Shown here: positions 53,678 through 61,068 of the stretch, one piece after another
Layout: each line of letters opens with the position of its first letter
Numbering within the stretch: position 1 is the stretch's first letter
Assembly: GCF_039543825.1 (NCBI RefSeq)
Contig: NZ_BAABKM010000002.1
Location: 2,512,133-2,576,132, forward strand
Direction of reading: 5' to 3'
Source: Nocardioides conyzicola
GTDB lineage: Bacteria > Actinomycetota > Actinomycetes > Propionibacteriales > Nocardioidaceae
DNA: 64,000 nt
Translations under genes and position numbers: made by a program
The notes under the pieces: model-generated
The model's input: the letters and a program-made list of their open reading frames with translations, nothing else
Databases searched by the model: none
What the model was told of the DNA's origin: nothing

Positions 53678-54601
53678 TCAGCCCTTGACGCTTCCGGCCA
53701 GCAGGCCGCGCACGAAGTAGCGCTGCAGCGACAGGAAGACGATCAACGGGACCACGAGCGACACGAAGGCGCCCGCGGACAGCAGGAACCAGTCCTGGCC
53801 GCGTGTGCCCGAGAGCTCGGCCAGCCGTGCCGTCAGCGGCGAGATGTTGGGGCTGCCGCCGCCGAACACGAGCGCGACCAGCAGGTCGTTCCAGACCCAC
53901 AGGAACTGGAAGATGCCGAACGCGGCGATGGCGGGCGCCATCAGCGGCAGCATGATCCGGCTGAAGATCTGCACGTGGCCCGCGCCGTCGACGCGTGCCG
54001 ACTCGATCAGCTCGCCCGGGATCTGCGACATGAAGTTGTGCAGCAGGTAGATCGCCAGCGGCAGCGCGAAGATCGAGTGCGACAGCCAGATCGTGTAGAA
54101 CCCGCCACCGGGTGCCTCGGCGCCCGTCAGGCCCAGGTCGACGTACAGGCTGAGCAGCGGGATCATCGTGACCTGGATCGGCACGATCTGCAGCGCGAAG
54201 ACCGCCACGAAGAGGAAGTCGCGTCCTGGGAACTTCATCCACGCGAAGGCGTACGCCGCCATGGTCGCGATGCAGACCGGGATGATCACGGCCGGGAGCG
54301 TGATGACGATTGAGTTGACGAAGTACGTCGAGAGCGCCGTGTCGCCGTTGAGCACCTGGTCGTAGTTGTCCAGGGTGAAGCTCGGGCTGGTGAAGACCTT
54401 CCACCAGCCGCTGGAGGTGATGTCGCTCTCGGGGCGGAAGGACGTGATCAGCAACCCGGCCGTCGGGAGCGTCCAGAGGATCGCGATGACGACGGCGGCG
54501 ATCGACGCCCACGGCGACGACAGTGCCTTGTGGGCGCTGCTCGCGGTGGACTCCTTCGCGACGACGGACTCGACGGACACGGTGGGGTCGGCGGTGGTCA
54601 T
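53678..54601 (-). CDS. Sugar ABC transporter permease 2 (AglG/CebG type)
   Basis: A 307-residue inner membrane permease. Six helices are predicted after a polar N-terminal stretch. The cytoplasmic EAA loop is ELIESARVDGAGHVQIFSRIMLPLMAPAIA, which contacts the ATPase. Binding-protein loops include SFRPESDITSSGW. It resembles AglG. Its start overlaps the stop of the other permease gene (ATGA). No ATPase gene lies here; a shared MsiK-like ATPase is the usual partner. Confidence 0.88.
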   Translation of the reverse strand: MTTADPTVSVESVVAKESTASSAHKALSSPWASIAAVVIAILWTLPTAGLLITSFRPESDITSSGWWKVFTSPSFTLDNYDQVLNGDTALSTYFVNSIVITLPAVIIPVCIATMAAYAFAWMKFPGRDFLFVAVFALQIVPIQVTMIPLLSLYVDLGLTGAEAPGGGFYTIWLSHSIFALPLAIYLLHNFMSQIPGELIESARVDGAGHVQIFSRIMLPLMAPAIAAFGIFQFLWVWNDLLVALVFGGGSPNISPLTARLAELSGTRGQDWFLLSAGAFVSLVVPLIVFLSLQRYFVRGLLAGSVKG

Positions 54602-55560
54602 CGTGCCTCCAGCTTGCGCATCTGACGGACGTTGTAGATGACGATCGGCATCACCAGGACGAAGATCAGGACCGCGAGCGCGGCTCCGAGACCCTGGTTG
54701 AAGGACCGGAAGCTCTCGACGTAGAACTGGTACGCCAGCACGCTGGTGTCGAAGTTGCCACCCGTCGTCGTGCGCACGATGTCGAACGCCTTGAGCGTCG
54801 TGATGCTGATCGTGGTGATGACGACGATCAGCGAGGGGCGGATGCTCGGCACGGTGATCTGGCGAAAGAGCTGCAGCCCGCCGGCTCCGTCCAGCCTCGC
54901 GGCCTCGACGATGTCGTCGGGGATCGCCTTGATCGAGGCGGACAGGATCGTCATCGCGAACCCGGCCTGGACCCAGATCATGATCACGATGAGGAAGACC
55001 GTGTTCCAGGGCTGCTCCTGGAGGAAGCGGTAGGTGTCGAAGCCGAAGAACTTGAGGACGGCGTTGGCGATACCGATCTGGGCGTCCGACGTCTGGCGGT
55101 AGTCGTAGACGAACTTCCAGATGATGGAGGCGCCGACCAGCGAGATCGCCATCGGCAGGAAGATCAGGGCCTTCGCGAACTTCTCGAACTTCGCCCGGTC
55201 GATGAGCACGGCGTAGATCAGGCCGATCGCCGTGGACGCCAGGGGCACGATGACCACCCAGGCCGCGGTGTTGACCAGCACCTTGATCAACGCGCTGTCG
55301 GTGAAGATCGTCTGGTAGTTGTCCAGGCCGACGAACTCGTTGCCGGCCGCGTTGCGGAACGACTGGTAGATCGTGTCGATCGCGGGGTAGAGCAGGCCGA
55401 CGCAGATCAGGAGGACCGCCGGCAGCACGAAGGCCGCGGACTGGATCAGCTCCCCGGTCCGGGATCTGAGTCGCTGCGTGAGCAGCAGGATGACCGCGAC
55501 GACTCCGAAGAAGAGCCCGATCGCGATGAACATCTGGACGAACTTCTCACCTGTGGACAA
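54598..55560 (-). CDS. Sugar ABC transporter permease 1 (AglF/CebF type)
   Basis: A 320-residue inner membrane permease with about seven helices, from FIAIGLFFGVVAVILLL to the last at LAVLIFVLVMPIVIYNV. The EAA loop is DIVEAARLDGAGGLQLFRQITVPSIRPSLI. Similarity pattern is that of AglF-type subunits of alpha-glucoside importers. TTG at 55560 is chosen because GGGAG lies 7 bases upstream. An upstream start in the long frame to 55650 would be in the hairpin region. It is preceded by two hairpins and by the binding-protein gene. Confidence 0.87.
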   Translation of the reverse strand: MSTGEKFVQMFIAIGLFFGVVAVILLLTQRLRSRTGELIQSAAFVLPAVLLICVGLLYPAIDTIYQSFRNAAGNEFVGLDNYQTIFTDSALIKVLVNTAAWVVIVPLASTAIGLIYAVLIDRAKFEKFAKALIFLPMAISLVGASIIWKFVYDYRQTSDAQIGIANAVLKFFGFDTYRFLQEQPWNTVFLIVIMIWVQAGFAMTILSASIKAIPDDIVEAARLDGAGGLQLFRQITVPSIRPSLIVVITTISITTLKAFDIVRTTTGGNFDTSVLAYQFYVESFRSFNQGLGAALAVLIFVLVMPIVIYNVRQMRKLEAR

Positions 55561-55626
55561 GACGCACTCCCGGTGGTCAGGCGGCGGAGCGGCGGCTCGC
55601 GCGGCCGGGTGGACAGGAGAAGGGTG

Positions 55627-55676
55627 CCGGGCCGCGAGGCTCCCGTCCATGGTGGACGGAGGCCCGCGCGGCCCGG
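55627..55676 (-). terminator. Large hairpin between binding-protein and permease genes, second of two
   Basis: CCGGGCCGCG (55627-55636) and CGCGGCCCGG (55667-55676) are perfect arms, and CGTCCA/TGGACG pair inside with GGCTCC/GGAGGCC-like pairing between. It is a near-continuous 50-base stem that could reduce transcription into the permease genes. Confidence 0.65.
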
Positions 55677-55688
55677 CGGGGTGTGGCT

Positions 55689-55721
55689 GCCCGCCGGCTG
55701 GTCAGCGACCGGCCGGCGGGC
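55689..55721 (-). terminator. Hairpin just after the binding-protein gene, first of two
   Basis: GCCCGCCGGC (55689-55698) and GCCGGCGGGC (55712-55721) are perfect arms, 6 bases past the stop codon of the binding-protein gene. Confidence 0.65.
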
Positions 55722-55727
55722 GGTCGA

Positions 55728-57104
55728 TCACGGCCAGGACGACTCGATGTTGTCGAGGGTGTCCTGCGTGCTCTGGTTCTCGCCGATCCAGGCGGTCATT
55801 TCCTTCCAGAACGAGCCGGCGCCGACGGCACCCGGCATCAGGTCCGAGCCGTCGAAGCGGAAGACGGCGTCGGGGTTCTGCAGGATCTCGACCGACGTCT
55901 TGTCGATCGGGCTGGCCACGTTGGCGATGTCCAGGTTCTTGTTGGCCGAGACGAAGCCACCGTTCTTGGTGGCCTTGCCCTTCTCGTTGACCCATTCGCC
56001 GCCGGAGATGTAGGTCATCAGGGCCTGCGTCTGGATGCTGTCGGTGAACGCCGTCACGAACTCGCCACCGCCGAGGACGGGGCTACCGAAGTCCTCGCTG
56101 ATCGGGGGCAGGTAGAAGGCGTAGGCGTCGCCGGTCTCGGAGACGTCCGTGCCCTTCGGCCAGTTGGCTGCGTAGAAGCTCGCCTGGCGGTGCATGGCGC
56201 ACTTGCCCTTGAGGATCGGCAGACCGGCGTCGGTGAACTCCGTGCTGGCGATCGACTTCGAGTCGCCGAAGCCACCGTTGACGTAGTCCTCGTTCTTCAG
56301 GATGCCGCCGACGGTGTCCAGCGCCTTGACGACGGCCGGGTCGTTGAACGGGATGTCGTGGTTGACCCACTTGTCGTAGACGTCCGGGCCGGCGTCGCGC
56401 AGCAGCACGTCCTCCAGCCAGTCGGTCGCCGGCCAGCCGGTCGCCTCGCCGGAGCCGATACCGGCACACCACGGCTTGATGCCGGTGGCCGCGATCGTGT
56501 CGGACAGCGCGAGCATGTCGTCCCAGGTCTTCGGGATCTCCCAGCCGTTCTCCTTGAACATCTTCGGGGAGTACCAGACGAAGGACTTCACGTTGGCGGT
56601 CAGCGGCGGTGCGTAGAACTTGCCGTCGACGGTGCCGTACGCCTTCCAGTCAGGTCCGTAGAACTCGTCCACGTTGTCGGACACCTGCTTCGGTGCCTCC
56701 TTGACCTTGCCCGTGTCCTCGACCAGCGTCTTCAGCAGACCGGGCTGGGGGATGAACGCGATGTCCGGCGGGTTGCCGCTCTTGACGCGGACGACCAGCT
56801 GGGCCTCGAACTCCTTCGAGCCCTCGTAGTCGACCTCGGCGCCCGTGCAGTCGGTGAACAGCTTGAACGAGTCCTTGTAGGCCTGGTCCTCGGGGGCGAC
56901 GATCGAGGTGTAGATCTTCACCGACTTGCCGCTCAGGTCGCCGAACTGCGTCAGCTGGGCGCACTCCGTCTTGCCCTCGCCCGGCGACGTGCCACTGGCC
57001 TTGCTGCCTTCTGAGTCGCTGCCGCCACAGCCAGCGAGGACGAGTCCTCCGCTGACGAGAACGGCAGCGACTGCCATTCCGCGACGCGTGTTGCGTGATC
57101 GCAT
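55728..57104 (-). CDS. Sugar ABC transporter substrate-binding lipoprotein
   Basis: A 458-residue lipoprotein. The lipobox LVLAGC has C26 as the attachment site. The mature domain is the two-lobed solute-binding fold with LSGKSVKIYTSIVAPEDQ, GSKEFEAQLVVRVKSGNPPDIAFIPQPG and PKTWDDMLALSDTI. The form best resembles AglE, the alpha-glucoside-binding protein family, yet the CebR-type box and GH1 gene point to beta-glucosides. ATG at 57104 has AGAGAGGAA upstream. A longer frame to 57206 starts in promoter DNA and is rejected. Confidence 0.9.
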   Translation of the reverse strand: MRSRNTRRGMAVAAVLVSGGLVLAGCGGSDSEGSKASGTSPGEGKTECAQLTQFGDLSGKSVKIYTSIVAPEDQAYKDSFKLFTDCTGAEVDYEGSKEFEAQLVVRVKSGNPPDIAFIPQPGLLKTLVEDTGKVKEAPKQVSDNVDEFYGPDWKAYGTVDGKFYAPPLTANVKSFVWYSPKMFKENGWEIPKTWDDMLALSDTIAATGIKPWCAGIGSGEATGWPATDWLEDVLLRDAGPDVYDKWVNHDIPFNDPAVVKALDTVGGILKNEDYVNGGFGDSKSIASTEFTDAGLPILKGKCAMHRQASFYAANWPKGTDVSETGDAYAFYLPPISEDFGSPVLGGGEFVTAFTDSIQTQALMTYISGGEWVNEKGKATKNGGFVSANKNLDIANVASPIDKTSVEILQNPDAVFRFDGSDLMPGAVGAGSFWKEMTAWIGENQSTQDTLDNIESSWP

Positions 57105-57177
57105 GCGTGCATTCCTCTCTGGGTTGTCAGCAGGTCCGTCTAGTCCGCGCGCCTTCAAACCCGCTCCGTCGAGGACG

Positions 57178-57206
57178 ATGCAAACGTTTACGCGCGTGCC
57201 CGTCAA
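57178..57206 (-). promoter_or_regulatory. Promoter of the sugar-binding-protein gene
   Basis: On the minus strand TTGACG (57201-57206), then exactly 17 bases, then TTGCAT (57178-57183). The leader is about 70 bases. A LacI-type operator overlaps its -10. Confidence 0.5.
57179..57192. promoter_or_regulatory. LacI-family operator over the promoter
   Basis: TGCAAACGTTTACG is close to the perfect 14-bp TGCAAACGTTTGCA form bound by many LacI regulators. It covers the -10 and spacer of the proposed promoter, and its sequence differs from the CebR-type box at 57248. Confidence 0.6.
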
Positions 57207-57247
57207 GCACCGCCGGTCACGATTCTGTAACGCAGGTCACATTTCAA

Positions 57248-57261
57248 TGGGAACGCTCCCA
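57248..57261. promoter_or_regulatory. CebR/CelR-type operator upstream of the binding-protein gene
   Basis: TGGGAACGCTCCCA differs at one base from the TGGGAGCGCTCCCA consensus. It is 144 bases upstream of the start codon and may overlap a second, farther promoter. Confidence 0.72.
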
Positions 57262-57322
57262 CAACGGGATGATAGCCATACCGGCGGGGGTCGCGCCGCA
57301 GGATCTGCAGGTTTGTTTCGAA

Positions 57323-57335
57323 CAGGTGACACCTG
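57323..57335. promoter_or_regulatory. 13-bp palindrome in the intergenic region
   Basis: CAGGTG-A-CACCTG, a perfect short palindrome. Its regulator is unknown. Confidence 0.4.
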
Positions 57336-57439
57336 GTCTGCACCGGGTCGGCGGCGCTCGGTCCGTCCGGCCCTTCGTCCCGATCGCAGCAGAACTTGCG
57401 GAGAGACGCCCCGATCCGACCACATCGAGGGTCATCTCC

Positions 57440-57455
57440 GCTGGTCTGGACCAGT
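57440..57455. promoter_or_regulatory. DasR-like (dre) operator candidate
   Basis: GCTGGTCTGGACCAGT is two changes from the dre form ACTGGTCTAGACCAGT bound by GntR/HutC regulators of the DasR type. It lies about 60 bases upstream of the small ORF at 57515. Confidence 0.45.
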
Positions 57456-57514
57456 GCCTCGGAAGGGTCGGGAGAGGCGCCCCCCGCGCCGCCGGTCACC
57501 ACGGAAGGGTCGAG

Positions 57515-57616
57515 ATGTCGAGGAGAGCAGTCATCGCCGCCGCGGTCCTCGCCACCGGCTCCTGGACGGCCGGAGCCCGGAATCCGCCCAACCTGCAGCT
57601 GAACACAGGTTTCTGA
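57515..57616 (+). CDS. Possible small peptide gene, 33 residues
   Basis: A 33-residue reading frame, MSRRAVIAAAVLATG onward, ending NPPNLQLNTGF. The N-terminus is basic and then hydrophobic like a signal or membrane anchor. GGAAGGG lies 6 bases upstream of the ATG, a fair ribosome binding site. It abuts the stop of the convergent gene at 57620. It could be a small exported or membrane peptide, a pheromone-like precursor, or a chance frame. The rest of the intergenic region (57105-57514) shows no other convincing gene. Confidence 0.35.
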   Translation: MSRRAVIAAAVLATGSWTAGARNPPNLQLNTGF

Positions 57617-57619
57617 GCA

Positions 57620-58330
57620 TCACTGCGTGAGAAGGCCGAGCTCCTCGTCGACGTGCGGATCCGTCCGGCCGGCGGCGTCGAGCTCGGCCTTCAGCTCGCG
57701 CTGCATGGTGAGCGCGTCCTTGGTGCGGCCGAGGTTGCGCAGCGCCCACGCGACCATCCACCGGCCGACCCGGACGCGGTCCTGGTCGCCGGCCCGCTCG
57801 CGCGAGGCGAGCGCGTGCTCGAACGACGTGAGCGCCTCGCCGAAGTCTCCGGCGTCCGCGTGCACCATCCCGATGTTGGTGAGCAGCGAGGCGTCCCAGT
57901 CCCGGGCCGCCTGGTCGCGGGAGTGGACGGCCAGCTCGAGGGCCCGCTCGGTGATCGCCAGGCGGTCCGCGGGGTCGGCGACCAGTGCCTGCATGTGGAC
58001 CGCGTCGACGCGGACGGCGTCGAGCCCCGCGGCGGCCGCGATCTCCTCGGCCGCGTCGAAGTGCGGCCGGGCGGCCTCCGGGTCACCGCTCGATCGCAGC
58101 AGCCGGCCCCGCTCCAGCGAGACCCGGGCGGCGACCTCGTCGTCACCCGTGGCGAGGTCGTCGAGGACCGCATGACCCTCGTCGTACCGCTCCTGGAGGC
58201 CGAGCGCCCGGGCGACCTGGGTGAGCAGGACCAGCCTGTCCGCGCCCTCAGCCATGTCCGCGGCGGCACGGAAGGCCTGCTCCGAGCGCGCCGGGTCCTC
58301 GAAGTCCCACAGGCCTCTCGGGTCCGTCAT
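57620..58330 (-). CDS. TPR-like repeat protein
   Basis: A 236-residue helical protein with repeated helix pairs: LLTQVARALGLQERYDEGHAVLDDL, RGRLLRSSGDPEAARPHFDAAEEI, TNIGMVHADAGDFGEALTSFEHALASRERAGD and VAWALRNLGRTKDALTMQRELKAEL. These are tetratricopeptide-type repeats, which hold protein partners. No catalytic domain. ATG at 58330 begins MTDPRGLWDFEDP. It is last in the minus-strand run RDD, AraC, VOC, TPR. Function unknown. Confidence 0.78.
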   Translation of the reverse strand: MTDPRGLWDFEDPARSEQAFRAAADMAEGADRLVLLTQVARALGLQERYDEGHAVLDDLATGDDEVAARVSLERGRLLRSSGDPEAARPHFDAAEEIAAAAGLDAVRVDAVHMQALVADPADRLAITERALELAVHSRDQAARDWDASLLTNIGMVHADAGDFGEALTSFEHALASRERAGDQDRVRVGRWMVAWALRNLGRTKDALTMQRELKAELDAAGRTDPHVDEELGLLTQ

Positions 58331-58356
58331 GCGCTCATCGTCCCCCAGGGGGCGGC

Positions 58357-58785
58357 TCAGGCGAAGTCGGCGGGAGCGAAGTCGCGGGGCTCGACGAGCA
58401 CGATCCAGTTGCCGGAGTTGTCGCGGCACAGCGCCTCGACGCCGTAGGGGCGCTCCTCAGGCTTCTGGAGGAACTCGACGCCCTTGGCGCTGAGCTCCTC
58501 GTAGGTCCGCTGGCAGTCGTCGACGCTCATGCCCAGGCCGTTGAGCCCGCCGTCGGCCTGGGCGCGGTTCATCGCCTCGACCAGCTCGGGGGAGAAGGGC
58601 GGCCCGGGGACCGTGAGGTGGACGGCGAGCTCGGGCTGGCTCGGGTGGTTGACGGTGCACCAGCGGTAGCCCTCGCCGAGGGTGATGTCGTCCTTGAGCT
58701 GGAAGCCCAGCACGTCGACGTAGAAGTCCCGGGACGCGTCGATGTCCTGCACGAAGACGGAGGCGATGGCGATGTGAGTGATCAT
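58357..58785 (-). CDS. VOC (glyoxalase/bleomycin-resistance) family protein
   Basis: A 142-residue VOC domain. It opens MITHIAIASVFVQDIDASRDFYVDVLGFQLKDD, and the second repeat includes YEELSAKGVEFLQKPEERPYGVEALCRDNSGNWIVLVEP. Metal ligands are not fully clear. The reaction is unknown, but glyoxalase- or dioxygenase-like chemistry is typical. ATG at 58785 has TAGCGT 6 bases upstream. It lies directly downstream of the AraC gene by 9 bases, so both could form a regulator-target pair. Confidence 0.85.
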   Translation of the reverse strand: MITHIAIASVFVQDIDASRDFYVDVLGFQLKDDITLGEGYRWCTVNHPSQPELAVHLTVPGPPFSPELVEAMNRAQADGGLNGLGMSVDDCQRTYEELSAKGVEFLQKPEERPYGVEALCRDNSGNWIVLVEPRDFAPADFA

Positions 58786-58791
58786 GCGGCC

Positions 58792-58797
58792 ACGCTA
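58792..58797 (-). promoter_or_regulatory. -10 element of the VOC gene (leaderless)
   Basis: On the minus strand TAGCGT ends 6 bases before the ATG at 58785, overlapping the end of the AraC gene. Confidence 0.55.
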
Positions 58798-59238
58798 GGA
58801 CGCGTGGTCGTCGGTGCGCTTCTCCTGGCTTGCGCGTTCGGCCAGCCCCCACTGGAAGATGTAGCAGCCGGGGATCCGCGGGGCCCCGGCCGCGGCGTAC
58901 CTGCGCTGGAACTCGCTCGGCGTCTCGCCGACCAGGTCGCGGAAGCGGCTGCTGAACGAGCCGAGGCTCGAGAAGCCGACCGCGTGGCAGACCTCGGTGA
59001 CGGTGAGGTTCGTGGCCCGCAGCAGGTCCTGCGCGCGCTCGACCCGGCGCTGCGAGTGGTACGCCGCGGGCGTCAGTCCGTAGGTCGCCTTGAAGAGCCG
59101 CTGGAAGTGGAACTTGCTGAGCCCGGCGACCGCGCCGAGCGTGTCCAGGTCGAGCGGCTCCGTGTAGTGCCGGTCGACGTGGTCGCGGGCGCGGCGCAGG
59201 TGGACCAGGACGTCGCCCGGAGCCCGGCGGACGCTCAC
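58795..59238 (-). CDS. AraC-family regulator, DNA-binding domain only
   Basis: A 147-residue AraC/XylS protein consisting of the two-HTH domain, with LDTLGAVAGLSKFHFQRLFKATYGLTPAAYHSQRRVERAQDLLRATNLTVTEVCHAVGFSSLGSFSSRFRDLVGETPSEFQRR. No N-terminal ligand domain is present, so it may act as a constitutive or SoxS-like activator. GTG start overlaps the stop of the RDD gene. The VOC gene follows, and this neighbour arrangement is common for VOC targets. Confidence 0.88.
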   Translation of the reverse strand: MSVRRAPGDVLVHLRRARDHVDRHYTEPLDLDTLGAVAGLSKFHFQRLFKATYGLTPAAYHSQRRVERAQDLLRATNLTVTEVCHAVGFSSLGSFSSRFRDLVGETPSEFQRRYAAAGAPRIPGCYIFQWGLAERASQEKRTDDHAS

Positions 59239-60044
59239 CGGCGGGCAGTGAGCCGACGGCGCAGCTCGGCCTCGCGGGCGAGCCGGGTGGCGTCGCGGTC
59301 CCTCCGGGCGACCACGACGGCGGCGAGGTAGGCCTCCGCGGGCGTGCCGGGCGGAGGCGGCGGCGCGACGTACTCACTGACGGCCGCGGCGAGCCGGTCG
59401 CCGATCGCCGTCCGCGACCCGGGGTCGATCTGGGGCAGCCGTCCGAGGAACTGGCGTACGGCGAGCGCCAGCCCGGTCGGCAGCGCGGCCATGTCGGCCC
59501 GGGACGCCCACGCGGCCAGCGGAGGCGGCATCACCGTCGGCTGGGGCAGCTGGAGACGCACCCGGTCGCGGACGACGTACGTCCCGGCGGCGTAGTCACC
59601 GAGGCGCTTGCCACGGGGGCTGACCAGGGCGGAGAAGAAGGCCGGCACCCCGAAGAAGAAGTAGATCTCGACGACGCCGACGAGGGCGCGGACGAAGGCG
59701 TGGTGGAAGGAGATGGGACCTGCGTCGTCGCGCACCGTGCGCAGCCCGAGGGCGAGCTTGCCCAGTGACTTGCCGCGGGTCAGGGTCTCCAGGGCGGTGG
59801 GGAAGACCACCAGCGAGACGATGACGGCCGCCAGCCCGGCGACCTGGATCAGGGCCTCGTCGGCCCGGAGCGCGGCGATGACCAGGCCGAGGATCAGGGC
59901 GATCAGCAGCCCGAGCGTGACGACGAGGTCGATGAGCCCGGAGGCGATCCGCGGCCCGAGGCTGGCGGGCGGCAGGTCGAGCGCCACGGCCTCGCCGGTC
60001 ACGAGGTCGTCGGTGGTGAGGGTCGCAAACTCGGGGGTCGCCAT
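59235..60044 (-). CDS. RDD-family membrane protein
   Basis: A 269-residue membrane protein with an RDD domain of about three helices (LGPRIASGLIDLVVTLGLLIALILG, then VSLVVFPTALETLTRGKSLGKLALGLRTVRDDAG, then FFGVPAFFSALVSPRGKRLGDYAAGTYVV). A cytoplasmic C-terminal half of about 110 residues follows. It is divergent from the SpoIIM gene and shares a palindromic -10, and the group RDD-SpoIIM-DUF58-MoxR is a conserved actinobacterial cluster. Function unknown. Confidence 0.85.
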   Translation of the reverse strand: MATPEFATLTTDDLVTGEAVALDLPPASLGPRIASGLIDLVVTLGLLIALILGLVIAALRADEALIQVAGLAAVIVSLVVFPTALETLTRGKSLGKLALGLRTVRDDAGPISFHHAFVRALVGVVEIYFFFGVPAFFSALVSPRGKRLGDYAAGTYVVRDRVRLQLPQPTVMPPPLAAWASRADMAALPTGLALAVRQFLGRLPQIDPGSRTAIGDRLAAAVSEYVAPPPPPGTPAEAYLAAVVVARRDRDATRLAREAELRRRLTARR

Positions 60045-60052
60045 CGCCGCTC

Positions 60053-60062
60053 ATCCTAGGAT
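60053..60062. promoter_or_regulatory. Shared divergent -10 palindrome ATCCTAGGAT
   Basis: The palindrome reads TAGGAT on both strands. On the plus strand (60057-60062) it ends 6 bases before the SpoIIM ATG at 60069 (leaderless). On the minus strand (60053-60058) it ends 8 bases before the RDD ATG at 60044. Confidence 0.6.
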
Positions 60063-60068
60063 CACCGC

Positions 60069-61064
60069 ATGGACCTCGACGCGTACGTCGGCGCACACCT
60101 CGCCGAGTGGCGGCGCCTCGAGGAGCTGACCCGCCGTCGACAGCTGTCCGGACCGGAGTCCGACGAGCTCGTCGAGCGCTACCAGCAGGTCGCCACGCAC
60201 CTGTCGGTCGTGCGGACCTCGGCGCCGGATGCCGGGGTCATCGCGTACCTGTCCACGCTGCTCTCCCGGGCCCGCAACCGGGCGTCGGGGACCCGCACCG
60301 GGACGTGGAGCGGCGTACGCCGCTTCTTCCTGGAGCGCTTCCCGGCAGCGCTCTACCGCCTGCGGTGGTGGTGGCTGGGGACGCTCGTCGCCAACGTGGC
60401 GGTCACCGGCGCGATGATCGCCTGGCTGCTCGGCCACCCCGCCGTCGAGCAGAGCCTGCTGTCGCCGGCGGACGTCGACCAGCTCGTCAACCACGACTTC
60501 GAGGACTACTACAGCAACTACGCCGCCAGCCACTTCGCGGCACAGGTGTGGGTCAACAACGCCTGGGTCACCGGCCTGTGCATCGCGCTCGGCGTGCTCG
60601 GGCTGCCGGTGATCTACCTGCTGTTCCAAAACATCGCCAACCTGGCGATCATCGGCTCGATCATGATCCGCCACGACCACGGCGCGCACTTCTTCGGACT
60701 GATCCTCCCGCACGGCCTCCTCGAGCTCACCGCGGTCTTCGTGGCCGGCGGCACCGGGCTCAGGCTCTTCTGGTCCTGGGTCGAGCCGGGTGCCCTCACC
60801 CGCACGCAGTCGCTGGCCCGGGAGGGCCGTACGGCGGGCACGGTGGCCCTGGGGCTGGTGGCCGTGCTGCTCGTCAGCGGCATCATCGAGGCGTTCGTGA
60901 CGCCCTCGCCGCTGCCCACGTGGGCGCGGATCGGCATCGGCCTGGTCGCCGAGTCGGTGTTCTTCGCCTACGTGTTCGTCCTCGGGCGCAACGCCTTCCT
61001 GCGTGGTCAGACCGGTGACCTCGACGCGGCCCTCCTGGAGGACCGGGTGGCGACCCAGCCCTAG
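60069..61064 (+). CDS. SpoIIM-like membrane protein (stage II sporulation protein M family)
   Basis: A 331-residue membrane protein. A soluble N-terminal helical stretch of about 100 residues is followed by several helices, including LRWWWLGTLVANVAVTGAMIAWLL, VTGLCIALGVLGLPVIYLLFQNIANLAIIGSIMI and HGLLELTAVFVAGGTGLRLFWSWVEPG. The latter two are conserved in the SpoIIM family. Non-sporulating actinobacteria keep it with MoxR and DUF58. Role unclear, possibly membrane assembly or stress. ATG at 60069 follows TAGGAT 6 bases up. Confidence 0.85.
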   Translation: MDLDAYVGAHLAEWRRLEELTRRRQLSGPESDELVERYQQVATHLSVVRTSAPDAGVIAYLSTLLSRARNRASGTRTGTWSGVRRFFLERFPAALYRLRWWWLGTLVANVAVTGAMIAWLLGHPAVEQSLLSPADVDQLVNHDFEDYYSNYAASHFAAQVWVNNAWVTGLCIALGVLGLPVIYLLFQNIANLAIIGSIMIRHDHGAHFFGLILPHGLLELTAVFVAGGTGLRLFWSWVEPGALTRTQSLAREGRTAGTVALGLVAVLLVSGIIEAFVTPSPLPTWARIGIGLVAESVFFAYVFVLGRNAFLRGQTGDLDAALLEDRVATQP

Positions 61065-61068
61065 CTGG

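Noticed and set aside
57318..57335. Possible second LexA box, TCGAACAGGTG
   Set aside because: The left half fits but the right half lacks GTTCGA. It is better read as part of the CAGGTG-A-CACCTG palindrome.
57095..57616. 173-codon frame covering the promoter hub
   Set aside because: It crosses several operator-like sites and lacks a domain. Only its last 33 codons, with their own ribosome binding site, are plausible.
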